A stretch of 64,000 bases of DNA from Blepharisma japonicum. Lineage: Eukaryota; Ciliophora; Heterotrichea; Heterotrichida; Blepharismidae. A model generated the notes under the pieces. It had not been told where the DNA came from, searched no databases, and saw only the letters and a list, made by a program, of their open reading frames with translations. The translations under genes and the position numbers were made by a program. The DNA lies in contig CATKHK010000071.1 of assembly GCA_949751835.1 (NCBI GenBank), forward strand, positions 124,001-188,000, read 5' to 3'. Shown piece after piece: positions 1 through 11,936 of the stretch. Each line of letters begins with the position of its first letter. The first letter of the stretch is position 1.

Positions 1-691
1 TAATCCACCTTCCATCAAGCTTGATTGCATCTAAATTATCTTCAAAATAATCAGCACCGATGCAATCAAGGACAATATCAACTCCTCCAAAATCTCTTAT
101 TTTCTCTTTAAATGATTCTGTTTTATAGTTAATAGCAAGATCGGCACCTAAATTTCGACAAAAATCCATTTTTTCTTGACTTCCACAGGTGACTGCTACT
201 AGAAGTCCTTTTAATTTTGCGAGTTGAATGAGGGCAGTTCCTACCCCACTTGCCCCAGCATGAATTAGCACTTTTTCTTGGGGTTTTCCTTTAGCGATAT
301 AAAATAAAATTTGATAAGCAGTGATCCATCCTTCAGGAATTGCTGCAGCCTCTTCATAGGACAAATTATCAGGAATAGGGATTAAATGATCTGAAGGGAT
401 AGTAGCATATTCAGCGTAGCCACCTCCAGAAAGAATAGACATAACTCTTTGTCCAGAAACCCAGGTTTCTGATGATTCTACTACTTCTCCTGCACATTCT
501 AGGCCTATTATGTTTGAAGCTCCAGGCGGAGGGGGATAAAATCCCTTCCTTTGCAAAGTATCTGCACGATTTAGGGCCGATGCATGAATTTTTACTAAGA
601 CCTCATTTTCTCCAGGAATTGGCCTAGGAATTTCTGATATCTGGAGAACATTTATATCTCCATATCCTGCTGTTGTCACTGCTCTCATCAT
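1..691 (-). CDS. NAD(P)H quinone oxidoreductase, PIG3-like (3' end outside window)
   Basis: Zinc-free medium-chain dehydrogenase/reductase, expected to reduce quinones with NADPH. About 230 N-terminal residues are visible and the rest lies beyond base 1; family members are usually 325-335 residues. The protein begins MMRAVTTAGYG, followed by the family segments PRPIPGENEVLVKIHASALNR (start near residue 20), a GLECAG stretch and a nucleotide-binding GASGVGTALIQLAK. No cysteine cluster for structural zinc is seen, which argues for the quinone reductase branch rather than alcohol dehydrogenases. All visible Trp codons are TGG. A second MDR gene lies at 11937-12965 but belongs to a different branch, so this is not a recent local duplicate. 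The exact quinone substrate cannot be told from sequence. Confidence 0.85.
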   Translation of the reverse strand, partial: MMRAVTTAGYGDINVLQISEIPRPIPGENEVLVKIHASALNRADTLQRKGFYPPPPGASNIIGLECAGEVVESSETWVSGQRVMSILSGGGYAEYATIPSDHLIPIPDNLSYEEAAAIPEGWITAYQILFYIAKGKPQEKVLIHAGASGVGTALIQLAKLKGLLVAVTCGSQEKMDFCRNLGADLAINYKTESFKEKIRDFGGVDIVLDCIGADYFEDNLDAIKLDGRWI

Positions 692-906
692 TTTTATAGT
701 TTTAATTTAGTCTAATTCCTATAGGATAGCGTTCACACTTAGTTATCTAAAATCTTTTTTTTGAAGCTTTATACTCATTTACTGACTTTCAATAAATATA
801 ATTTACTAAGATCAGATATCATTTTTAACATTAGCATGTTAGAAACATATTTGGGGCTTATGAAAAAAGAGATGCTAAGGAAGATTAAATATGAAATAAT
901 TTAAAA
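692..906. other. divergent intergenic region
   Basis: About 215 nt between two genes that are transcribed away from each other, so it should hold both promoters. It is AT-rich. I see no clear element. Confidence 0.4.
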
Positions 907-2412
907 ATGAGCTTCCCTCCAAATGTATCCAATCCCACGCTCCAGCAAACTGATGAAAATGATGGAGAAGACACTAGTTCAGACAAGACTATTCAGAATT
1001 GCTCTGCATCTACTCTGAGTCCTCCTAAAATTACCGTTGAAGAAATAATGTCAGCAATTAGATTGCCATTAAATGAATTGCCTATTCCAGTAAACGAGGA
1101 AAATCTAAATGAAAATAAATTAAATGAGAGCCAAAAAGATGAAGAAGCCCGAAGTCATCAACTAAACGAAGGCTTGACAGGCATAAAATATTTCACAATA
1201 TCTCTTGATGAAGAGATCGTTGAATGCCCCTGTTGCGATAGTAGCTTTACAAATAAGTATGACTTAAAAAACCACCTTAATGACATGCATATAAATTTAC
1301 TAAAGTACAGAAAGCCTCAAATCCAAACTATCAAAAAAAGTCCGATCGTAAATTCAATTGATCCACTTTTAATTTCAGAAAATATCTCTAATGAGAGAAA
1401 GATAGAAATAGCAAACGAAATAGAAAATTTATATGAAGACCATAAATTAACGCAGCAGCTTAAAGATTATCAAGAGCTTAATATCAATGTCATTGAAAAA
1501 ATTATTCACAAATTCTACCCAAACTCAAAAATTCAAATGTACGGGTCCAACGCAAATGGATTTGGGACACTTTCAAGCGACTTAGATTTGAGCTTATCGA
1601 TAGATGTTCTTGATGCTTTAAAAAATGAAGAGAGCTTTGACTCCATGGCTGAACTTTTCGGTGAAGAGTCGACAAGAGAGCTTTGCGAGTATTTAATTAT
1701 TACTATGCTTTGTAGGGCTTTTGAAGTTAATAATGCAGTTGATATAAATGCTATAGACTCTGCAAGAGTAAAGATTGTACATTTTAAAACACCAAGGTTT
1801 CCACAGCTTGATATTGATATTTCACTAAATAATGATCTGGCAGTGGAAAATAGCCGACTGTTATATGCTTATAGTAGGATAGATGAAAGAGCTAAAAAAT
1901 TAGGAATTGCAATTAAAGTTTGGGCAAAAAAGAGATCTATTTCAGATCCTAAGAACGGAACGCTTTCGTCATATGCTTTAATTATTTTATTGATTTATTT
2001 CCTGCAGCAGCAAACAAACCCAATCCTTCCTATTCTTCAGTCATCAGGTGAATCCAAAATAATAAAAGGGTTTGAATGCATGTTTGATAGTAACTTCTTA
2101 AATTATCAAACTCTTGCTGCTGAAAACGAAGAAAACTTAGGCTCTTTATTGTTTGAGTTCTTTAAGTTCTATGCAACTTTTGAGTGGAATTTAATGGTCG
2201 TTGACATCACAACCTTAGAGCCAAGGTATAAAACTCCGGTTGAACAAATGAAGACGAACCTTTACATTCAAGATCCTTTTGAAACAAGAAGGAATCTAGG
2301 TGATGTCTGCTCTTTGGATGGGGCTAATTTGATCAAAAATGAGTTTGCTATTGCTGCGCATATCCTTCTAAGCAATTGGTCGTTTTCTGAATACCTGTGC
2401 ATATCAAGTTAG
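907..2412 (+). CDS. C2H2 zinc-finger terminal nucleotidyltransferase (TUTase / noncanonical poly(A) polymerase)
   Basis: 501 residues. A single C2H2 finger sits near residues 107-129 (CPCC ... HLNDMH). The polymerase beta-like nucleotidyltransferase core follows: GSNANGFGTLSSDLD around 212-226 gives the GS motif and the first two carboxylates, and LDIDIS near 302 supplies the third. The segment KVWAKKRSISDPKNGTLSSY is the typical central domain, and GSLLFEFFKFYATFEW near 425 matches the PAP-associated domain. By family knowledge it adds U or A to RNA 3' ends; which base is used cannot be read reliably here. The finger plus core arrangement recalls TUT4/TUT7 and ciliate Rdn-type enzymes that work with small-RNA machinery, but that link is inference. 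No intron and no TGA codon. It ends in TAG. Confidence 0.88.
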   Translation: MSFPPNVSNPTLQQTDENDGEDTSSDKTIQNCSASTLSPPKITVEEIMSAIRLPLNELPIPVNEENLNENKLNESQKDEEARSHQLNEGLTGIKYFTISLDEEIVECPCCDSSFTNKYDLKNHLNDMHINLLKYRKPQIQTIKKSPIVNSIDPLLISENISNERKIEIANEIENLYEDHKLTQQLKDYQELNINVIEKIIHKFYPNSKIQMYGSNANGFGTLSSDLDLSLSIDVLDALKNEESFDSMAELFGEESTRELCEYLIITMLCRAFEVNNAVDINAIDSARVKIVHFKTPRFPQLDIDISLNNDLAVENSRLLYAYSRIDERAKKLGIAIKVWAKKRSISDPKNGTLSSYALIILLIYFLQQQTNPILPILQSSGESKIIKGFECMFDSNFLNYQTLAAENEENLGSLLFEFFKFYATFEWNLMVVDITTLEPRYKTPVEQMKTNLYIQDPFETRRNLGDVCSLDGANLIKNEFAIAAHILLSNWSFSEYLCISS

Positions 2413-2538
2413 TGAAATAATTAAAACTTCTTTGTAAATATGCTGAGATTTATTTTGGTTTTAATAAAATATGATTTTCGAGAAATTGAGATTTTAAGTT
2501 TCTTTCAACATGTCAATATTTTAACAAATAATAATAAA

Positions 2539-4395
2539 ATGCTTAGAATAGACAAAGAGTGTATGTGCCCTGTTTGCCTTGACATTCTAAAAGATCCGAT
2601 TATCTTAAGTTGCTCTCACAATCTTTGCTATGAGTGCGCAGCTCAGCTCATCACAGTCCTAAGTCTCCGAGAAAAAGACGTAATTTCTCCTTAGTCAAAA
2701 GTCTTTTCATGTCCCATCTGCCGAGGCTGTACCTTTCTGACATCACTTTCTCCTGAATGCCTCCCCAAGAATCTGGTCCTAAAGAATATAATTGAAAGCT
2801 GAAAAACAGCTCAAGAGCCATCTTCCCATATTCTTTGCCAGCTCTGCGTTGAAAACCCAAAATACGCAACCAGCGAGTGCATAACATGTGAATCTACTCT
2901 ATGCCAAGACTGCTCTATTTCTCACTTGTCAAAATCAAGATTTGCTCATCACAAGATATTACACTTAAGCAAAGTGAAGCAAGAACTGTGCATGGAGCAT
3001 CACTTAGAAGAAGATTTGTTTTGCATGACTGATTGTGTAAAATGCTGTATGAAGTGTGCTCAGTTTTCTGCGCTACATAATGGACATTTAATTTTAACGA
3101 GAGAAGATGCTAAGCTTAGGCTTGCTAACGAAATCCTTCAAACGAAAGAAATCTTACCCCAAATTTATAGCAAAATTACAACAACAAAAGAAGAGATAAA
3201 GCATCAATTCAACGAGCTAGAAGAACAGCAGCAGAAAAATACTAATGAGCTGGATGAAGTTTGCAATCAGCTGAACTCAAAAGTTGAAGCTATTAGAAAT
3301 AGCACAAAAACAAAAATTTGTAAGAGTTATGAGACACTTAAACAAAATTTATTTGAAAAAATTGTTATTCTTGAAGGCGTGCTAAAGCAAGCACAAGAGT
3401 TATCAAACTTGTCAGATGATTTATCGTTATATCAGAAGTCAAAAGAGCTTGCAACAATAGATCCTCAATTGATTATTGGCGATAAGCCAGAAGTGCTGCT
3501 GCAGTTCAAAAACCAAAGTGCACTAAATAATCTGTTAGAATCGCTGTGTATTTTAGAGATGAAAACATCAGAAATAGTAGAAAGCAATAAATTATACTAT
3601 TTAAGTAGAGGAAGCAAAGAGTATGTTTGCTATGATTTAGAAAATCAAAGGGTCTCAACTATGTCTATTAGGTCTGCTGATATAATCCCTCGATGGTCAG
3701 GCTTTGTACTTTTACCAAATGGAAATATCTTAATTACAGGAGGAAAGCCTAGCAAAGAATCTGGAGCAAAACTTGCTGCCTTCTATTTAAACCCAGAGAC
3801 AGGTGACACGATGCCAGCCCCAAATATGATCAATGGGCATTCTTCTCATATATGCTTACTTATAAATAATGAAGTTTACGTTCTTTCAGGCAAAAACGAA
3901 ATCAATCAAACTCTAAACCACTGCGAAGTCTTGAATTTGGCCACACAGAGTTGAAGAAGCATAGCCAGCATGACATATGGAAGAACTTGTGCTTCTGGAG
4001 TTCACATTAAAAATTTCATTTATGTGTTTGGAGGGTATCAAAATACAGTCAACAATACTATTGAAAGATACTCTATTGAAGTTAATAATTGGCAATTGTT
4101 GCCTACAGTTCTTCCTGATAGACTTTGGCAGCATGGCTGCTATGCTTTAGATTCTTCACAGATCTTGATATTTGGAGGAGAAGGGCCTAGCGATGAGCCA
4201 CATAGGATGTCTTATGTGTATAATACAACAACAGATGAGTTCTATAACAGTGCGAGCATACCCCTAACTTCAACCTGGCTGTTCTTCTGGCTCCACGTTA
4301 CAAGAAAAGGGCACATGCTATACTCAATCAACAAGGAAAACTACATTCTGAAATATAATATTGTCACGAATACATGGATTCCTTTGGCTAATTAA
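2539..4395 (+). CDS. RING/B-box/coiled-coil/kelch protein (TRIM-like E3 ligase candidate)
   Basis: About 613 residues. A 15-nt intron at 2680-2694 (gtaatttctccttag) splits the RING finger: CPVCLDILKDPIILSCSH lies before it and CPICRGC after it. One or two B-boxes follow (CQLCVENP..., then CMEHHLEEDLFC), then a coiled coil and C-terminal kelch repeats with GG and W/Y signatures. Two TGA codons read as Trp (ESW near 2800 and QSW at 3952-3954); removing the intron and reading UGA as Trp gives one continuous protein. I chose ATG 2539, in an AATAAAATG context just before the RING, over an in-frame ATG at 2440 that would add a 33-residue hydrophobic leader and leave only 27 nt to the previous stop. 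It likely acts as a ubiquitin ligase with kelch substrate recognition; the substrate is unknown. The gene at 42129-43907 has the same architecture. Confidence 0.85.
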
Positions 4396-4495
4396 ATTCG
4401 AAAATTATTGTGCTAATTTAGTGGTTTAATTCTAAAACTCTCTTCTTCTAATAAAGAAAGTTGTGAATACTATTTTCAATGTTTTATTAAATTAA

Positions 4496-5233
4496 TTATC
4501 CATCGCTTTCTGCATTCTTTTCTAGTTCAAATGTTCTTGGGTCAGTATCAACCTGCTTTTGAAATGGGTCTTTTTTGTGGTTCATATAAGTGGTAATGGC
4601 TAATAAAGTTACTGCTACCGAAATAACAGCTGTAACTACAATAGGAAAAAGTATTGTTCCGAGCTTTTTTGATGATTTATTACTGATTTGCCATACATAA
4701 TCTGTTTCCTTTCCAGGAATAATTGATACATAAATTGCATACTCATTTTCCTGACAATAAGCGGCCGCACTAATTAAAGTGTAGTCAATAGTTTCAGTTA
4801 AATTGTTAATTCCATATGAAGAAGGAACTTGAAAATCTTGTCTAAAGACCTTGATATCGTCCAACTTAACACTTGTCTTGTTTAAATACTTTATTAGAGC
4901 TTTTGATACCACGTCACTTGAATTATTATCAGGGAATGCTTTTAGAGCAATGTGATCAGTTATTTCGATTTCTGTCTCATCGAAATTACTGGATATAGTT
5001 ATTAAGTGCATTGAGAGTGATCCAGAATGTGTGCTGTTTAGTAAAAGCAAAAGATGATGATTAAAACCATTTACTCGCTCATCATATGTGTACAATGTAT
5101 CAATCAATTGATAAAGAGCTTCTACTTTTCCAGAAATATCTTTGTAATCATTATTAAGAGTATTGACCGCGTAGTGACTTCAATCTAAAGAAAAAACTGT
5201 GGATACAATAAAAAAAAGCATAGCACCTTTCAT
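4496..5233 (-). CDS. single-pass membrane protein with signal peptide, unknown function
   Basis: 245 residues. The start ATG at 5233 gives a clear signal peptide (MKGAMLFFIVSTVFS) followed by DW, where the Trp is TGA; a standard-code reading would lose this leader. The middle has potential N-glycosylation sites (NNSS, NKTS, NLTE). One membrane segment (LFPIVVTAVISVAVTLLA) lies near residues 193-215, followed by a short charged cytoplasmic tail ending NAESDG. This predicts a type I surface or secretory-pathway protein with an ectodomain of about 190 residues. I do not recognise the ectodomain family. Confidence 0.8.
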
Positions 5234-5508
5234 TTTTGCAGTATTGATTACTACTAGCTGATTTTCAAAATTTTCCTTATAAGTAATTGCTAAGATTATT
5301 TGAAGCAGTGATCAAGGAAATTGAATTTTAGGAAAAATAGCCTATAAAAATAAAATCCTTATGGAAAACATAATTATTTGCTATGTCTTTTATATAGATA
5401 TGTGCTGACCTTGAAAATCATTTTAAAGCATTATAATATTTTCAAATTAAATATTTTCTTGATAAATTAAAAGCACTAAAATTTTTTTTCATATATTAAA
5501 GCTGCAAT
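5234..5508. other. divergent intergenic region
   Basis: 275 nt of AT-rich sequence between the membrane protein and the kinesin, expected to carry both promoters. No recognisable motif. Confidence 0.4.
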
Positions 5509-7534
5509 ATGGATAATCAAGAGGAGTACCTTAAAGTTGCTGTGAGGATCAGACCATTTCTCACCAGCAATAATCTTCAACGTAAAATAGTAAGGATTGA
5601 AAATGTAAAATCTTACTCAGGATAATACAATACATATTGAAGACAGTGAGCATACAATCACAAGTCAATACACAAAAGTATTTTCTCCAGAGTCTTCACA
5701 GGAAGACGTTTTTACCTTTGTATCCCCTTCAATTTTACAAACCTTAGAAGGCTACAATACTACTATATTTGCATACGGCCAAACAGGTTCTGGAAAAACA
5801 CACACTATCTTCGGTACAGGCTGGGAAGCCTATAATTATGAAGAAAATATTCCAGACGTTTCAAGCCAAGGAATAATTCCTCGAGCGATCACAAAACTGT
5901 TTTATACCGCAAACGAAGACATATTTTTTAATATGAATTTATTTCAAATATATAACGAGCATCTTTATGATCTTTTATCAGATCCTGCTCGTGCAAAGCC
6001 GTTAAGAATAAGAGAAAATAAAAATGAAATCTTTATAGAAGGACTTAATGAAAGAGCTGTAAAATCTATTGAAGATTGCATTTTATTACTGTCTGAAGGT
6101 GTAAAAAATAGGGCAGTTAGGCAGACCAAGCTGAATAATCAAAGCAGTAGGTCTCATTCAATTTTCCAGTTTTATGTTAATTCATTGAAAGGAAATTTCA
6201 AAAAAAGCAAGCTGAGTCTTTGTGATTTGGCTGGTTGCGAAAGATATGATAGGGAGTATGATATGAATAGTCCTCAGGTAAAAGAATTGAAAAATATCAA
6301 TAAGTCTCTAAGCACTCTAGGAATGGTTATACATGCCTTAGCGAATGGTAAAAGAGAGCATGTGCCGTATAGAGATTCTAAGTTGACTAGACTTCTTCAG
6401 GATTCTTTAGGTGGAAGTACAAAAACAATCCTTATCGCAACGGTTTCACCTCAAGCAGAGCATGTAGATACAACAATAAACACGCTTATATTTGCTGACA
6501 GAGCTAAAGAAATTATGACAAGAGCTAAACGAAATGAGCCCGATATGCAAAATTCGAATGAGATTATTTTAAATCTTCAAGAAGAAATAAAGCAATTGAA
6601 AGGTCTTTTAAGTGAAGTCAGGCTTAGTGAAAATGCATTAGAGCTTAATCAAAGAATAATTGAGCTCGAACAAGAAAATGAATATTTGAGGCGTAAAGCA
6701 GAAATCAAAGACGTCGAAACAACAAAAAGGACTGTAAGTAGTGAAGAAGACCACACATCAGGATCAAAATCTCCAGCTATTGAAAGCGAGTTTCTTACAA
6801 TCCCTAAACCTAATCAGTCAAAATCTCAAAAAGTTTCTCCAGAAATTTCTGACCAAGAAAACCCTAACTATTTGCCTTCAAAGTCCAAGAAAAACATAAG
6901 ACGCATTATTTTTGTAGAAGATTCAGACTTACGCAACAAATGCCAGTCAGAATCTCCGTACCCTCATACAGTCAGCAATAAGAATTTTTCGACGTATATA
7001 TCTTCATTTCCAGCTGACATAACTCCTATAGGAAGATCCAGTGTTTTAGCAAAATCGACAAAGAATCTTAGATCATTCAAAGACTTAATTTCTGAAAAAT
7101 ATCCTGGGCAAGATGAAGAAATCAAGAACGCTGAAGAAAAAATAAGAAATGCCCACCATAGGCTCACATGGTTAGATGGACTGGATACTGAAAGAAAAAT
7201 GAAATTCAAGCTAGAACTTGATAGAGTTGCTTATGAAAAAAGAAAAGAGCAAGATGAGCTGAGACTTGTGGAAGCAGAAAAAGAAAGGAAAAGGCAAATT
7301 AGGAGAGAAAAAAGAATTAGGGAGATGGAAAAACTCAAGAAATATGAAGACGCTAAAAAGAAAGAAGAGCTAGCGCGATTGGAATCAATTATTAAAATTG
7401 AAGAGCTGAATAAAAAGAACGAGGAAAAGCGAAAAGAAAAATTGCTGGAGGAGAAAAAGAAGCTTGCTGAATTCATTCAATCCAAAAAGCCAGTAAAACA
7501 GGAGAAAGGCTACATCACTGGAACCTGGTATTAA
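5509..7534 (+). CDS. kinesin motor protein, N-terminal motor
   Basis: About 669 residues. ATG at 5509. A 16-nt intron at 5605-5620 (gtaaaatcttactcag) follows codon 32, and its removal joins RIEN to DNTIHIED. Motor landmarks: VAVRIRPF, the P-loop GQTGSGKTHTIFG near 85-97, switch I NNQSSRSHSIF, switch II DLAGCE (usually DLAGSE), and HVPYRDSKLTRLLQDSLGG. After the motor come a short coiled coil, a Ser/Lys-rich linker and a long charged helix (about 400-530 in the second half) ending GYITGTWY. Expected to be a plus-end microtubule motor. The subfamily is not clear to me: the short head-proximal coiled coil and basic tail do not single out kinesin-1, -2 or -13. No TGA codons. Confidence 0.9.
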
Positions 7535-7559
7535 TTGCATTAATATAATTTAAATATAA

Positions 7560-9188
7560 ATGGGAGTCTGCTGTCCAAGCGAACATCAATTTCGATTGCC
7601 TATCAATGCGCCGATTATATTCAAGTCTGACATCATGGATGGGAATTTCATAATTTTCGACAGTATTTTCTAATCAGATATAAGAAACCACTATGAGTTT
7701 GTTAAAGTCATTGGCCATGGAAAATTTGGCACCGTAAGAGAAGCTGTAAAATTAAATACAATCAAAAAAGAAAGCCTCTCAAGGCAAAATACTCTGTTGG
7801 GGTCAAGAAGATTTTTGGATGGAAAGAAATTTGCTGTAAAATCAATCACCAAAAAGAAGCTAGGGAAAGATATAGCTATGCTAAGGAGAGAGCTGGAAAT
7901 TTTAAGACAAGTTGACCACCCAAATATAATCAAAGTTTATGAAATTTATGAAGATCAAATGTATTTGCATATAGTGACGGAATTGTGCACGGGTGGAGAC
8001 TTATTTGAGTATATTATAAAACAAGACTATATCAGTGAAGAAGAAGCAAGAATTATCATGAAGAAGTTGCTTTCAGCAGTAAATTATTTGCATGCGTTAA
8101 ATATTTGTCATAGGGACTTGAAGCCTGAAAACTTTTTATTTTCTTCACAAGATGAAGACGCGGAGCTGAAAATTTTGGATTTTGGAGTAAGTCTTTATGT
8201 GGAGCCTGGAGAGCAAATGAAAACAATGGTAGGCACTCTCAGTTATGTAGCTCCTGAAGTTTTATCTGGACAGTATGGTAGAGAGTGTGACATTTGGTCG
8301 CTTGGTGTAATTCTCTATCAGCTCCTAACTGGGAGAAATCCATTTGCGAGTGAATCCAAAGATTTCACGTTGAGAAAAGTGATGAAAGGAGAAGTTAACT
8401 TAAACAACGACGAATGAATTTATGTGTCGCCTCAATCAAGACATTTAGTTGCAGGGATGCTTCAAAAAAATCCAATTTTAAGAATTGATGCAGCAACAGC
8501 ATTGCAGCATGAGTGGTTTCATATGGAATGCGATTCAACCCAAAGTAATGCAGTTTCAAGAGATGTACTTGTAAGAATCAGAAAGCAGCAAAACCACAGT
8601 AAATTATGAATTGAAGGAATGAAAGCTATCCTCAGATATCTTTCAGCGGATAAAATAAGAGAGCTAAAAACAGCTTTTGTTGCCTTAGATACAGCTGGCA
8701 CTGGGTATATTACTTACGCGAAATTAGAAGAAGCGATGAATAAATGCGGAATGGAGATCAGAAATGAAGAAATTACATCAATTTTTCATAAGTATGGAAG
8801 AGAAGCAGGGAAAATAAATTATACAAGTTTTCTGATCGCCACGCTCGATAGAAAGTATTTAATGAATGAAGAACTAATGTGGGATGCTTATAGAGATTTT
8901 GATCCAGAAAATAAAGGAGTAATCTATCTGGATACTCTTAAGCAAGCATTGATGAAGTTTGGATGCGAGTTTACAGAAGAAGAGTTTTCTGGCTTACTAG
9001 CAGAAATCAAATTTGATTCTGCAAAAGGCTTTTCGTTTGAAGATTTCAAGAAAATAATGCAGAGTAATTATTATTTAGATTTCGAAGAAGATAATTTAAC
9101 TCCGAGGGTAGGAGTAGACACTCCAGTAAGAAGATTAAGCCATCGGTCGTCAATCGAGTCATGTTCCTCAAGAGTCTCAATAAATTAA
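7560..9188 (+). CDS. calcium-dependent protein kinase (CDPK)
   Basis: 537 residues. The start MGVCCPSEHQF carries Gly2 for myristoylation and Cys4/Cys5 for palmitoylation, predicting membrane attachment. A 15-nt intron at 7663-7677 (gtattttctaatcag) lies just before the kinase domain. Kinase motifs: GHGKFGTV, FAVKSI, HRDLKPEN, DFGVS, VAPEVLS. There is an insertion of about 18 residues between the glycine loop and the VAIK-type lysine. TGA codons at 8415-8417 and 8607-8609 read as Trp; the second (SKLW) falls in the junction region. The C-terminal part holds four EF-hand positions; DTAGTGYITYAKLEE and DPENKGVIYLDTLKQ look able to bind calcium, while the second and fourth are degenerate. Family knowledge: calcium binding to the EF-hands releases autoinhibition. 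The tail ends in a Ser/Arg-rich stretch. Confidence 0.93.
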
Positions 9189-9206
9189 GAAATTTATATT
9201 TTAATT

Positions 9207-11859
9207 ATGAAATCAGATATATTTGAGCATCCGAAATCTTATCTTCTACATAGTTCTGCTAGCCTATCAGAAATAACTATCTTTTTCAAACGATTTAAAC
9301 GTATTCATGAAGAAATGGGTCTGCTTATAAGTGATTACGCCGATGATTTTGAGACTAGTGACAAGGCGAATACCTTGTCTGCTTTCATAACAAATATTGC
9401 AAAAATTACAAAAGACGTTTCCAATGAGTACTTTAAGTTCGCTGAGTAAAAATTATATAGAAATTTGGAATCACAAGTTGCAGAAGCACTTGAAAGTTAT
9501 AAAGACAGCTATATGCATAATTTCACACAATCCTTAGAGAAAACTAGGAAAGCTTTGCGAAAACTTGGCAAAGCAAGGGAAAATTTAAATACACATAGAA
9601 ATGAATATTTCAAAGCAATGGTAAAAGCTGAAAAAGCTGAATTAATGCAAAATTTAGAAGATGACGCTGAAAGAGTTGAGCTAGCAAAAAGAAACACAAC
9701 TGAAATGAAATTGTGTGCTGAAAAGGCATCTGAAAAATATTTTGGCTCATTGGCAGAGGAAAAGAAATTATGAAACGAATATGAAAATTCTAGGAAATTA
9801 TTGATCTTCTCTCTTCATGAAAGTGAAGAAGGAAGAATTGCCTTTATCAAAAAGAGTTTAGAAAAAATGGTAAAACTGGAGAAGAAGCTTTATCACAATT
9901 TGCTAGAAAATGTCTCTAGGGCAAATAAATTAGTTTCAGAAATTAATCCTGCACAAGATGCAAAGGAATTTGAGATGAATTATTTAGTAGGAATTGATCC
10001 TATAGAAAAAGAATGCTGGATCACTTATGAAGCATGAAAAATTAGCATGAAAGAGCTAGGACAAGATCCATTAGGCAATGAAGAGGAATATATTAGCTCA
10101 GATATACCTTATACTCCAATGCATAATACAATTTATGTAATAAAATCAACAGTATTTTCACTAATTCCAAAAAAGCGGAAAATATCAATGGACAGCATTC
10201 TTTCTGAGCAAAGCTCCTTTTCTGACAATGAAGAAGGGCTTGATTCTAATAGTGGCTATCAAAAATGCATAGAACTCCTTCAAACTGATGAAGGAAAAGA
10301 AATATTTTTTGATGTTCTTGAATCAGTAAGACATTGTTCAATGGTGGATGATTTAGGTTTGCAAAAATTAGGAGAATTATTCTTCACAGTTATGGACTCA
10401 TTAGAAAAGGATTTTAATGATACTTACTTTTATAAAATTGTGATATACTCCCATCTTTTTTATGCCATTACACAATCGAAAAAATTCCTATATGAAATAA
10501 TATCAAGCCATTCCATATTTAAAAACCAGAATAATTGGATTCAGACAATAGATGAAGTGGTGAATAAAAAAATTATTATGGAAAATGAACAGTTTCATAG
10601 AACTAAAAAGAAGATTTTACAATCAGGAAACAAATCATTGCTAAATGGATTTGATAAATTTTCTTTGGAAAAAGCAGAAAAAAATTCATCTGTTATGACT
10701 TTAGGCCAATTTATTTTTTATATGTCAAACATGTGCAACTCTATCGATCTTCCCAAATCAGTAGTATTGGAATACTCGAAAAAATCAAATCTGGAGTCAG
10801 ATAAAATATTACATTTAATAAGAGAACTTTATTCAGCTCAATCTCAAATAACAATTTCTCCTAGAGAGGTCTCAAAGTCTTTAAAAAAACGCTCTCAAGA
10901 AAGAGCTCAATGGGGATTTTTTTTACATTTTGGACTTAGTCTTCAATTTTTATGTAGGAAAGATATGCTATCTTTATTGCTTGTCTGCAAGTCATGAAAT
11001 TCAATTATGCTTCCATATTTCCAAAAATTCAATCTATTAAAAATTCCGAATTTTAAGATACGAAAAATAGTATGGACTTCTTTACTACGGCCAACAGAGA
11101 AAGCTAACTACAATGAGATTTTAGAGCAATTAAAGGCAAACAAATCGTCAATAAAAGACGTTGAAAACATTATTTCCATGGATATTTTAAGATCATATTC
11201 AAATAACCCAATGGTTGATTCTGAAAGTCTGAAAAACATTTTGCAAGCTTACTCTTTCTATAGAACTGATGTTGGCTACTGTCAAGGAATGAATTATATT
11301 GCGGGCACTCTATATTTGATCAATAATGATGAAAGTTTCTGCTTTTGGGGCATGAGCGAGCTAATTAGAAAATTTAAAATGGAAAATATTTATGCAACTG
11401 ACCTATCAAAATTGAAATATCTTTTTTATGTGCTTGATAGGTTAATAACACTATTCTTGCCAAATGTTCATAAAATTCTCAATACTGAGATGATGACATC
11501 GGCACATTTTGCATCCCCTTGGTTTTTAACTTTATTTGCTGGTTTACTTAACCAAAACCAGAAATATGAAATCCTTTTTAAACTATGGGACCAGTTTTTA
11601 TACGTAATTTATTATTTAGTACGGCTGAAAAATTATGTTTAAAGCTTCTTTAGTCGTTTTAAAAAGGCTTGAAACTAATATAATTAGCCAGAGATTTGAA
11701 GAAATTATGTCTCTTCTGACATCGTTGCATGGCTCTTTTTGCTCAATACAAATTTTTGATGATTCTTTCATAACTGAAGTGCTTAGTATGAAAGTCACAA
11801 ACAGAATTCTTAGACAAATTCATAGTGAGTATGAGAACTTAGAAAAAATTTATAAATAA
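9207..11859 (+). CDS. TBC-domain Rab GAP with N-terminal helical, BAR/F-BAR-like region
   Basis: About 873 residues. Introns: 9446-9460 (15 nt, gtaaaaattatatag) and 11604-11619 (16 nt, gtaatttattatttag). Four TGA codons read as Trp (9771, 10035, 10995 and 11626 regions). Residues 1 to about 280 are long charged helices resembling an F-BAR or BAR membrane-bending module (inference from helicity and charge only). A middle region with Ser-rich linkers leads to a C-terminal TBC domain. It has IPNFKIRKIVW, the arginine-finger motif IISMDILRSY, and the glutamine-finger motif GYCQGMNYIAGTLY, so both catalytic fingers look intact. By family it should stimulate GTP hydrolysis by a Rab on curved membrane. 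A shorter TBC gene lies at 43947-44966. Confidence 0.85.
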
Positions 11860-11936
11860 TAATACTTTAGATATAATCTTTCTTCATTTTTGGTGATGTC
11901 ATTCAATTTATCAAATTTGGTGACGTATATAATATA

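Noticed and set aside
2440-2538. Upstream start for the first RING/kelch gene
   Set aside because: It adds a 33-residue hydrophobic, unconserved leader and leaves almost no room after the previous stop; ATG 2539 has the better context.
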